From Candidatus Woesearchaeota archaeon (GTDB taxonomy: Archaea > Nanobdellota > Nanobdellia > Woesearchaeales > UBA10216): a stretch of DNA of 38,766 nucleotides. Positions within the stretch are counted from its first letter, which is position 1. Each line of letters opens with the position of its first letter. Both the position numbers and the translations under genes were made by a program. The notes under the pieces were generated by a model that did no database searches, was not told the origin of the DNA, and saw only the letters and a program-made list of their open reading frames with translations. Where the stretch lies: contig JACPIJ010000015.1 of assembly GCA_016188145.1 (NCBI GenBank), positions 1 to 38,766 on the forward strand. The letters are read 5' to 3'. Of this stretch, positions 9,121-15,391 are shown piece after piece.

Positions 9121-9151
9121 TTTTGATAAACCTTTTTCGCTAAAAAGGTTT
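9121..9151 (-). repeat. Dispersed palindrome, copy E
   Basis: Read on the minus strand: AAACCTTTTT, loop AGCG, AAAAAGGTTT, then ATCAAAA. The first arm overlaps the TAA stop codon of the gene at 9150-10364. Arms are identical to copy F inside the coiled-coil gene. The tail is A-rich rather than U-rich, so it is not a textbook terminator. Confidence 0.8.
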
Positions 9152-10364
9152 AGCTGCACTCCTCTGCCTTCTTGCAGTCAAGAAGAACCTTAAGCTCTAT
9201 GATGTTGAGCGTGGTTTCAGGCACTACCCTGATGAAGTTGGAGCCCTCAACGAGGAATGAGTCGATGTTCTTTGAGTAGTTTGCAGCCCTTGTGTCAAGC
9301 CTTGTTTTCTGGCTGTTTATTTCCAAAGTTGCGGTTTTCCTTTCCTTATCGTCAACAAACCTTATGCTCAACGATGAGTTTATAGTATTGTTTTCAATCC
9401 TCCTGAAAACTGTGCTGTTGGCTGTAAAGAAGTAAACAGGGAATATGGGTTCTTTCAGCTTTGTCCTCAGGAGCAGCCTGTCGAGGAGGTATGTCCCTTT
9501 CTCTGCAACAAACCTTAGCTCGTTCTTCCCGGCATTAAGGTCATTCGGGTCAATCTGCCACTTCTCAGCGCTGCCGCAGTCAGGCACCTTGGAAGCAAGC
9601 AGGTTGCTATTAAGGTATATGGCCAGCTTACCTACGTCTTTTACGTTACAGTCGACAAAGTAGCTCAATGATGCTTCTGACAGCAGGTTGGCTTCTTCCT
9701 CGCCAACTATGAAAGTCTGCAGCGCTTCCTTGTTCTCAAGCTTCTCAACAGTGGCTGTTACCCCCACATCCCTCAAATCATAAAAGTTCTTTGTGAATGG
9801 CTTCCACCATGGCACCGGCTCTGTGGAGAACTCAAACAGGTTTTCCTCCTCCAGCTCAAGGCTTAGCGGCTCTGTAAAGCTGTCAACCTCGCCAGTGAAC
9901 AGCTCGTTGTCGTTAAGCCTTATCATGAGGTTGCCCTTGTGGTCATTGACTGTAAAGCTTAGCTTTGCGTTCTCAATCTTGTCCCTAATGGTGAGAATCA
10001 TGGTTTTCTTCTTGCTGACACCCCTTGACTCCTCGACATATACAGAATCAACAGCTTTCAGGACGGTGTCCTCCTTCTTCGTAAAGAGGTTGAAAGAAGG
10101 TATGCTGTGGTCAAACTCCCTTTCCTTAAGCCTGGTCAGCGTGCCGGGCTTCTCGCTGAGCAAGATGGAGCCTGGCAATGCGCCGGGGGGTGTGGCAGTA
10201 ACTGTAGTTGTTTCCTTTTCAAGAAGCTTCCTCTGCTCACCTTTCGGGAGAAAGAGGATATACATAAGGATAAAGCCTGCAATTACAAAAATAAGAATTG
10301 CGGCATTAGCCCCCGAAGGGGGCCCTGACGCAGGCGTCTGGCCCTTTTTCCCGAAACTTCCCAT
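9150..10364 (-). CDS. Single-pass membrane-anchored protein of unknown function
   Basis: 404 residues. A short Gly/Pro/Ser-rich N-terminus leads into one strong hydrophobic helix (about residues 23-41, A-A-I-L-I-F-V-I-A-G-F), followed by K-G-E-Q-R-K. The rest is beta-rich and acidic, with repeated strand patterns (L-S-F-T-V-N-D-H-K-G-N; L-A-I-Y-L-N-S-N-L; K-N-E-L-R-F-V-A-E-K-G) that suggest two or three jelly-roll or galactose-binding-like sandwiches outside the cell. The C-terminus ends C-K-K-A-E-E-C-S. The start at 10364 lies 21-31 bases from a TATA box shared with the divergent pelota gene. It faces the same way as the downstream membrane-protein operon but has its own promoter. No named family recognised. 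Confidence 0.7.
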   Translation of the reverse strand: MGSFGKKGQTPASGPPSGANAAILIFVIAGFILMYILFLPKGEQRKLLEKETTTVTATPPGALPGSILLSEKPGTLTRLKEREFDHSIPSFNLFTKKEDTVLKAVDSVYVEESRGVSKKKTMILTIRDKIENAKLSFTVNDHKGNLMIRLNDNELFTGEVDSFTEPLSLELEEENLFEFSTEPVPWWKPFTKNFYDLRDVGVTATVEKLENKEALQTFIVGEEEANLLSEASLSYFVDCNVKDVGKLAIYLNSNLLASKVPDCGSAEKWQIDPNDLNAGKNELRFVAEKGTYLLDRLLLRTKLKEPIFPVYFFTANSTVFRRIENNTINSSLSIRFVDDKERKTATLEINSQKTRLDTRAANYSKNIDSFLVEGSNFIRVVPETTLNIIELKVLLDCKKAEECS

Positions 10365-10384
10365 GCACTCTTATCCAGTAGTTA

Positions 10385-10395
10385 GATATATAAAT
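10385..10395. promoter_or_regulatory. Shared TATA element between divergent genes
   Basis: The run GATATATAAAT reads as ATTTATATATC on the other strand, so one near-symmetric box can serve both directions. It lies 21-31 bases from the minus-strand ATG at 10364 and about 37-47 bases from the plus-strand ATG at 10432. Confidence 0.5.
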
Positions 10396-10431
10396 GTTTT
10401 TCCTTTGCATAAGCATGAGTGATAATGCCAA

Positions 10432-11466
10432 ATGAAGATACTTAAGAAGGAACTGAAATATGGGAAGATTGTTGTGCAGGCCCAGAGCCTTGATGACCTG
10501 TGGCTTCTGCACCAAACCGTGATGAAGGGCGATGTGGTGGTTGGCAGAACAACGCGCAAGGTCAGGCTTGGCTCTGCAGAGCAGGCGGTAAAGAAGCAGT
10601 ACGTTCTTTCCTTAGCTGTTGAGGCTGCTGAGTTCAAGGAACAGGCACTCAGGGTGAGCGGAAAAACAATCGAGCCAAAAGAGGACGTGCCAAAAGGGGC
10701 GTATCACACAATAGCAATTGAAACTGGAGACGTCTTGACGGTTATCAAGGAAAGGTGGCCGAAATACCAGCTTGACAGGCTAAGTCAGGCAACGCAGCAG
10801 CCTCTTAAGCTTCTGATTGTCGTGTTTGACAGGGAAAGCTGCCTTATGGCCAGGCTGAAAGGCGGGGGGTACGAGATAATTACAGAGCTTAAAGGGAAGG
10901 TGCGGAAAAAAGACTACGGCACAGCAACAGCCACTAACTTCTACAGGGAAATAACTGCAGTTATCAAGGACTATGACGAGCGAAGCAAGCCGGACAAAAT
11001 AGTGCTTGCGAGCCCAGCTTTTTGGAAAGAAGAATTGTTGAATGAGCTAAGGACTGATTCAAAGGCCGACTTGCTGAAGCAGAAATTCGTTTTGGCGACG
11101 TGCAGCAGCGTGAGCGAGAATGCCGTTGACGAGGTGTTGAAAAGGCCCGAAATGGAGACAGTCCTGGCGACAGCCACTGCAGCGAACGAAATGAAGCTTG
11201 TTGACGAAGTAATGGTTGAGATTGCCAAGGACGGCAAGGTCGCTTATGGCGCAAAGGAGGTAGGACAGGCAATTGATGCAGCAGCAGTGGAAAAGCTTCT
11301 GATTACAGATGTCCGAGTTTACAATAACAACGATAGCGAATTACTGATGAAAACTGTTGAAGACAAGGGTGGCAAGGCGTTCATAATCAATTCAGAGAAT
11401 GCTGCAGGCCAGAAACTGGATGCGCTTGGGGGAATGGCGGCAATTTTGAGGTATAAGATTTATTAA
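10432..11466 (+). CDS. pelA: mRNA surveillance protein pelota (Dom34)
   Basis: 344 residues, the usual archaeal length. The N-terminal Lsm-like domain is clear (D-L-W-L-L-H-Q-T-V-M-K-G-D-V-V-V-G-R-T-T-R-K-V), followed by the eRF1-like central domain and a C-terminal domain ending G-L-G-G-M-A-A-I-L-R-Y-K type. Pelota binds the empty A site of stalled ribosomes with aEF1A or aABCE1 and splits them; it lacks the GGQ of release factors, and none is seen here. A GAGTGA about 9 bases before the ATG is a plausible SD. It converges with the acetyl-CoA synthetase gene, 14 bases apart. Confidence 0.92.
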   Translation: MKILKKELKYGKIVVQAQSLDDLWLLHQTVMKGDVVVGRTTRKVRLGSAEQAVKKQYVLSLAVEAAEFKEQALRVSGKTIEPKEDVPKGAYHTIAIETGDVLTVIKERWPKYQLDRLSQATQQPLKLLIVVFDRESCLMARLKGGGYEIITELKGKVRKKDYGTATATNFYREITAVIKDYDERSKPDKIVLASPAFWKEELLNELRTDSKADLLKQKFVLATCSSVSENAVDEVLKRPEMETVLATATAANEMKLVDEVMVEIAKDGKVAYGAKEVGQAIDAAAVEKLLITDVRVYNNNDSELLMKTVEDKGGKAFIINSENAAGQKLDALGGMAAILRYKIY

Positions 11467-11480
11467 CACCCTTTTTCCAT

Positions 11481-13727
11481 TTACTTTCTTTTCTTCCTGC
11501 CCTTTGTTTCACTGGCAGCGGCTGCAGCTGCTGTCATCTCTGCTTTCTGCAGCCTCGACAAGAACTCACCCCTGTCTATGAGTGCTTTCATCGCAACCAC
11601 AGCCTTCCTTATATCGTTGAAGTCAGGTATGTGCATGTTGTCTAGGTAGTGCATGCCTTTCCTGCTGAACCTCCCACCCATGAAGCAGCTTATGATTGGC
11701 TTGCCAGGAAATTGCTTGTGCGCATCAACGACTGCCTTGGCATCCAGGACAGGGTTCGTCATTGCCTGCAGCGTTTGTATAACGACAAGGCCGTGTATGT
11801 ACGGCTCTTTCAGCAAGGCGTTTATTGCAAGCTCGTACCTCTCCGGAAGGGCATCGCCCACAATGTCAAGAGGGTTCCTTCTTGAATAGGCAGGATGCAT
11901 TATCCCGCTTTTTCCAAATGCTTTCAGGACATCCTTTTGCAGCTGCGGGAGATTAACACCAAGCTCCTCGCAATAGTCCGAGCATATAACGCCGCAGCCG
12001 CCACCATTGGTAATGACCCCTATGCCGTTGCCTTTGCATACCGGCTGTTCAGCCAAAACCTTCGCAATGTCAAAAAGCTCCTCAACAGTGTCGACGAGCA
12101 CAGCGCCTGACTGCTTGGCAGCAGCCTCGAATATTTTGGCATCGCCAGCCAATGATGCCGTATGGGTAGCAGCCGCAGCCACCCCTGAACTTGTCCTGCC
12201 GCCTTTCAGTATGACAACAGGCTTCTTCGCCACAATCGCTTTAAGCTTTTCAAAGAATTTCCTGCCATTATTGATGCCTTCCAAATAAATTGTGACAGCC
12301 TTCGTTTCCTCATCGGCTGCAAGAAAATCAAAGAAGTCATAGCAGTCAAGCATCGCCTTGTTCCCGTAGCTTATTACTACGCTAAAGCCATACCTCGCCT
12401 GGATTGACCAGTCAATGACGCTGTCAGCCAATGCCCCTGACTGGCTTACAAAAGCAATGCTGCCCTTCGGGGGCATGCTCGGCGCAAAGCTCGCGTTGAG
12501 GCTGTTTTGAGGCCTGATTATGCCGAGGCAGTTCGGACCTAACAGCGGGATTTTCGCATTTTCCAGCTTCTTAGCAATTTTTAACTGCAGCTTCTTCCCT
12601 TCCTCGTTGAACTCCCCGAAGCCGGCGCTTATTATAATGGCTGCCTTGACCTTCTTTTTGATGCATTCGTCAACTGACTTGAGCACAAGCTGATGTGGGA
12701 GCGCTATTATTGCGAGGTCAACAGGCTCAGGCAACGCAGTTATGGAAGGATGGCATTTTACGCCCAAAATCTCTGTCGCAAAAGGATTAACAGGAAAAAT
12801 CTTCCCCAAGAAGGGCCTGCAGTACTCGCACCGGTGAACGCAGCCCAGTGTCAGGTTGCGCATTATTGACTGGCCTACAGACTCCCTATCGCGGGATGCG
12901 CCAATAAGCGCAATCGATTCCGGATTAAAGAATTGAGAAACCGCCTGTGGCTTCCAGTCATCGGGTTTCCAAATATTTGTGGCGTGGGCTTTTATTTTAC
13001 TCTTCTTAACATTTTTTTTTAATTTCTTTGTTGTTGCAGCAAAAGTGACCATCCTTACGTCAACAGCAACAACCATTTTTGCAGATTCGCCAACAAACAC
13101 AGGGTTTATGTCAAGCTCAGATAGTTCGGGATTGCCAGCAATCAAATCAGAAACCGTTACAACCAAATTCACAAGTTTCCGCATCAGTAAGCTGCTTTCC
13201 TTTAGCTTGCTTATGCGGCCGTAAACCCTTGTCTCCTTTATCATTTCCTCAGCTTCGGCATTGCTGATTGGGCAAAGGCGCAGCGCGACATCGCCAAGCT
13301 CCTCGGCGGCAACGCCACCAGAGCCGAACAGCACCATGCTGCCAAAAGAGGAATCACATTTTGCACCAACAAAGCACTCAATGCCAGAGTCCTCTTTTTG
13401 GATTGCAACAACAAGTTTTTTCTCCAGAAGCTCTCTTTTGACGAGGCTGCTGTGGGCCGCCTCAAGGGCCCTGTAGGCTTTTGCGAAGGATTCGGGGCTG
13501 TCAGCCTTCAGCACAAGGCCTGCCTTTGCCTTGTGAACAGCGCCTGCACCTGTAGCGGTTGAAACATCCTTGAGAAAAACAGGGAAGCCAGCCTTTGAAG
13601 CCGCAACCAGCGCTTCATTCTCGCTGCCAACGATTTCTGTTTCGCAAAAATCAACGCCCGTGCCCCTTAAGATTTCAAGGGCTTTGGAAAAGGCAATCGG
13701 CGCTGCCGCTCTTCTTGCCGGTTTCAT
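11481..13727 (-). CDS. acd: Acetate/acyl-CoA ligase (ADP-forming), fused beta-alpha subunits
   Basis: 748 residues. It makes ATP from an acyl-CoA, ADP and phosphate, the main acetate-forming energy step in many fermentative archaea. Order: ATP-grasp beta domain first (about 1-225; L-K-D-V-S...V-H-K-A near 50-65, E-L-D-I-N-P near 205), a linker, the CoA-binding Rossmann domain (about 262-395), then two ligase domains with the expected phosphohistidine at His522 in A-T-H-T-A-S-L-A-G. Many fused homologues have the alpha part first, so this is the swapped order. Odd: the CoA-binding domain carries Cys296, Cys300 and Cys303 (C-x3-C-x2-C) where homologues usually have a short Gly-rich turn. A TATA box (about 13750-13761) lies 23-34 bases before the ATG. 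The substrate cannot be told from sequence. Confidence 0.9.
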   Translation of the reverse strand: MKPARRAAAPIAFSKALEILRGTGVDFCETEIVGSENEALVAASKAGFPVFLKDVSTATGAGAVHKAKAGLVLKADSPESFAKAYRALEAAHSSLVKRELLEKKLVVAIQKEDSGIECFVGAKCDSSFGSMVLFGSGGVAAEELGDVALRLCPISNAEAEEMIKETRVYGRISKLKESSLLMRKLVNLVVTVSDLIAGNPELSELDINPVFVGESAKMVVAVDVRMVTFAATTKKLKKNVKKSKIKAHATNIWKPDDWKPQAVSQFFNPESIALIGASRDRESVGQSIMRNLTLGCVHRCEYCRPFLGKIFPVNPFATEILGVKCHPSITALPEPVDLAIIALPHQLVLKSVDECIKKKVKAAIIISAGFGEFNEEGKKLQLKIAKKLENAKIPLLGPNCLGIIRPQNSLNASFAPSMPPKGSIAFVSQSGALADSVIDWSIQARYGFSVVISYGNKAMLDCYDFFDFLAADEETKAVTIYLEGINNGRKFFEKLKAIVAKKPVVILKGGRTSSGVAAAATHTASLAGDAKIFEAAAKQSGAVLVDTVEELFDIAKVLAEQPVCKGNGIGVITNGGGCGVICSDYCEELGVNLPQLQKDVLKAFGKSGIMHPAYSRRNPLDIVGDALPERYELAINALLKEPYIHGLVVIQTLQAMTNPVLDAKAVVDAHKQFPGKPIISCFMGGRFSRKGMHYLDNMHIPDFNDIRKAVVAMKALIDRGEFLSRLQKAEMTAAAAAASETKGRKKRK

Positions 13728-13749
13728 CCCCTTAAAACCACCCCCTGAA

Positions 13750-13761
13750 TTATTTAAAACT
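13750..13761 (-). promoter_or_regulatory. TATA box of the acetyl-CoA synthetase gene
   Basis: TTTTAAATAAT on the minus strand is about 25-30 bases before the ATG at 13727, giving a near-leaderless transcript. Confidence 0.5.
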
Positions 13762-13851
13762 TGTTTAAAACTACCCCATCCGAGAGGCGGGCGAGGGCAA
13801 AGCTTAAATATTAGTTATTGATGAATACGCTTTGGTGGGTGTGTGGCTTCA

Positions 13852-13870
13852 TTTACTGCGCCGCAGTAAA
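13852..13870. promoter_or_regulatory. Palindromic candidate operator upstream of the TrmB-like gene
   Basis: Perfect 9-base inverted repeat, TTTACTGCG-C-CGCAGTAAA, about 10 bases upstream of the TATA box of the regulator gene. It contains TACT-N7-AGTA, very close to the TACT(N7-8)GAGTA site reported for Halobacterium TrmB. The position just upstream of the TATA/BRE suits activation or autoregulation. The divergent acetyl-CoA synthetase promoter is 90-100 bases away and could also be affected. Confidence 0.6.
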
Positions 13871-13878
13871 AAAGCGTA

Positions 13879-13890
13879 ACATATTAATAG
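13879..13890 (+). promoter_or_regulatory. TATA box and SD of the TrmB-like gene
   Basis: ACATATTAATAG is a plausible TATA box. The transcript would start near 13910 and carry the SD GGAGGCG at 13923-13929, 5 bases before the ATG at 13935. Confidence 0.5.
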
Positions 13891-13934
13891 TAGTGTTGTC
13901 AATTCACCCCTAGTTAATTGTTGGAGGCGTTCAA

Positions 13935-14756
13935 ATGATTGTCAAAGAAGAGTTCCTCAGTAAGCTACGCACTTATTTCTCGCTTAATCTTTACGAAGTC
14001 AAAATCTGGACAGCACTCCTCTCGAGGGGGGTTGCTACCGCCGGTGAGTTGTCAGACATAGCCAACGTGCCCAGGAGCAGGAGTTATGATGTTCTTGAGA
14101 GCCTTGAGAAGAAAGGCTTTGTAATCATGAAGTTTGGCAAGCCGATAAAGTACCTTGCAGTTCAGCCCACAGAGGTCGTTGAAAGGGTTAAAAAGCACAT
14201 GAAGGAGGAATCGGAAAAGAAGATAAAAAGGCTTGACGAGGTAAGGAACACCGAGATAGTTGATGAGCTAAAGATGCTGCACCAGCAGGGGATAGAGCTT
14301 GTCGAGCCGGCAGACCTTTCGGGCAGCCTTAAGGGAAGGCACAACCTTTACAACCACCTCGACCTGATGATTAAAAACGCCGAGAAAACAGTGACGCTGA
14401 TGACGACCTCCCAGGGCTTCCTGAGGAAGATTGAGGGGCTGAAGCCAACAATGGAAAAGGTCAAGAAAAGAGGGGTGAAGATAAGGATAGCCGCCCCGAT
14501 TACAAAAGAGAACAAGCATGCCCTCGAGCTTATATCAGATGTTGCTGATGTCAGGAACACTGACGCAAAGGGAAGGTTCTGCATAGTCGATGGCAAGGAA
14601 ATGATGTTCATGGTCATGGACGACAAGGAAGTCCACCCAACATATGACGTAGGCATATGGGTGAACACGCCATTCTTCGCATCAGCCCTTGAAAACCTCT
14701 TTGAGGCAGCGTGGAAAAGCATGAAGCCGGCTATCGAGGTTGCGAGAAGGGTGTGA
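13935..14756 (+). CDS. TrmB-family transcriptional regulator
   Basis: 273 residues. Residues about 5-75 form the TrmB winged helix-turn-helix (L-N-L-Y-E-V-K-I-W-T-A-L-L-S-R-G, then A-N-V-P-R-S-R-S-Y-D-V-L-E-S-L-E-K-K-G-F), followed by a coiled linker and a C-terminal PLD-like sensor half (about 125-270). TrmB proteins control sugar uptake and central carbon genes by binding sugars or other ligands. A strong SD fixes the start. A TrmB-type palindrome lies in its promoter, so autoregulation is likely, and the divergent acetyl-CoA synthetase is a candidate target. The stop codon TGA is also the first three bases of a dispersed palindrome. Confidence 0.88.
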   Translation: MIVKEEFLSKLRTYFSLNLYEVKIWTALLSRGVATAGELSDIANVPRSRSYDVLESLEKKGFVIMKFGKPIKYLAVQPTEVVERVKKHMKEESEKKIKRLDEVRNTEIVDELKMLHQQGIELVEPADLSGSLKGRHNLYNHLDLMIKNAEKTVTLMTTSQGFLRKIEGLKPTMEKVKKRGVKIRIAAPITKENKHALELISDVADVRNTDAKGRFCIVDGKEMMFMVMDDKEVHPTYDVGIWVNTPFFASALENLFEAAWKSMKPAIEVARRV

Positions 14757-14784
14757 CCTTCTTAGAAAGAAGGTCAATCAAGAA
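14754..14784 (+). repeat. Dispersed palindrome, copy A
   Basis: TGACCTTCTT, loop AGA, AAGAAGGTCA, then ATCAAGAA. Perfect 10-base arms. The first three bases are the stop codon of the TrmB-like gene. Confidence 0.8.
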
Positions 14785-14802
14785 ACGATGTTCTTCATCA
14801 TC

Positions 14803-14836
14803 TGACCTCTATTAGCGAAAAAGGTCAATCAAAAAA
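14803..14836 (+). repeat. Dispersed palindrome, copy B (degenerate)
   Basis: TGACCT...AGGTCA arms with the inner part decayed but the core TTAGCGAAAAAGG and tail ATCAAAAAA kept. It lies 26 bases after copy A, so the two form a tandem pair. Confidence 0.65.
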
Positions 14837-14881
14837 TATGGAAAGTATAGGCAAAAGCTTTTAACTGCCGCAGGTTTCCTC

Positions 14882-14889
14882 TTTAAATA
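14882..14889 (+). promoter_or_regulatory. Possible TATA box upstream of the broken gene
   Basis: TTTAAATA in an otherwise GC-richer stretch. It would start a transcript near 14910, before the interrupted reading frame that begins around 14933. Confidence 0.35.
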
Positions 14890-14932
14890 TGAAAGCTGGC
14901 ACTGCCAATTTTGGATTTGCTTTTTCTTTTAA

Positions 14933-15334
14933 CTAGGCATATATGACCTGCATGGCAACATTGTCTCAGTGGAAGCCGTGATTGTAGACCATTACGAAGG
15001 CGGAAATTCTGCTTTGGCAAAGCAAGGCAGCATGGTGGTAAACTGGGATCCAAGGCAGGAACGCATTCAGGCAAACCAGCTTCAAACAACAGAATTCCAC
15101 TCATCTATGATGAGTGGGGTTCTGTGTGCTCAAAAACCATATGATTCGTGGAATTCTGAGCGTCAAAAACTACATGCCACCGGTCTCTGACCGGTGGTTT
15201 TTGACAAGCCATATGAATTAAGTCTGGAGGACAGAACTGTGGTGGGATTGACAAAGAATGAGCACAAAATGCTTGTGGTGTCAGCCCAACAACCAAACGG
15301 CAGCTGGCAGCGCACCACGCCGCCACTATACTGG
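14933..15334 (+). pseudogene. Interrupted gene of unknown function, split by a palindromic repeat
   Basis: One frame reads protein-like sequence on both sides of the repeat at 15084-15206. Before it: G-I-Y-D-L-H-G-N-I-V-S-V-E-A-V-I-V, then H-Y-E-G-G-N-S and V-V-N-W-D-P-R-Q-E-R-I-Q. After it, in the same frame: F-D-K-P-Y-E-L-S-L-E-D-R-T-V-V-G-L-T, ending T-P-P-L-Y-W-stop at 15334. Inside the repeat a single TGA (15188-15190) breaks the frame. Upstream, the frame meets a stop at 14930-14932 with no good start codon, so the 5' end is also damaged or frameshifted. I do not recognise the family. It may be a decaying gene, or an undamaged gene of which only part is seen. Confidence 0.5.
15084..15206 (+). 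repeat. Hairpin repeat, copy 1 (123 bases)
   Basis: Shares both ends with the copy at 36076-36165 but has 33 extra bases (15140-15172). First hairpin: ACAGAATTCCACTCATC pairs with GATGAGTGGGGTTCTGT around the loop TAT, 17 pairs counting two G-U pairs at RNA level. Last hairpin: CCACCGGT, loop CTCTG, ACCGGTGG, bracketed by GTCAAAAA and TTTTTGAC. The extra segment adds a third hairpin (GCTCA...TGAGC enclosing ATTC-GTG-GAAT). It sits inside the broken gene at 14933-15334. Confidence 0.8.
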
Positions 15335-15360
15335 TAAATCCTGAAAGAAGCCGCAAAACC

Positions 15361-15368
15361 TTTAAATA
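15361..15368 (+). promoter_or_regulatory. TATA box of pheS-pheT
   Basis: TTTAAATA lies 24-31 bases before the ATG at 15392, so the transcript should start at or next to that ATG. This argues against the upstream in-frame GTG at 15377. Confidence 0.6.
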
Positions 15369-15391
15369 AGCACAGCGTGGATGGGTGGATT

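Noticed and set aside
12817-12842. Radical SAM motif C-x3-C-x2-C in the acetyl-CoA synthetase
   Set aside because: The spacing matches, but the fold around it is a CoA-binding Rossmann domain and no other radical SAM features are seen. Kept only as a metal or redox loop idea.
14838-14864. Short ORF M-E-S-I-G-K-S-F after copy B with an upstream AAGGT
   Set aside because: Only eight residues, and the SD-like motif is simply the arm of the palindrome.
14754-15206. CRISPR array or insertion sequence with transposase
   Set aside because: The repeats are not regularly spaced with unique spacers, and no transposase or cas gene is in the window.
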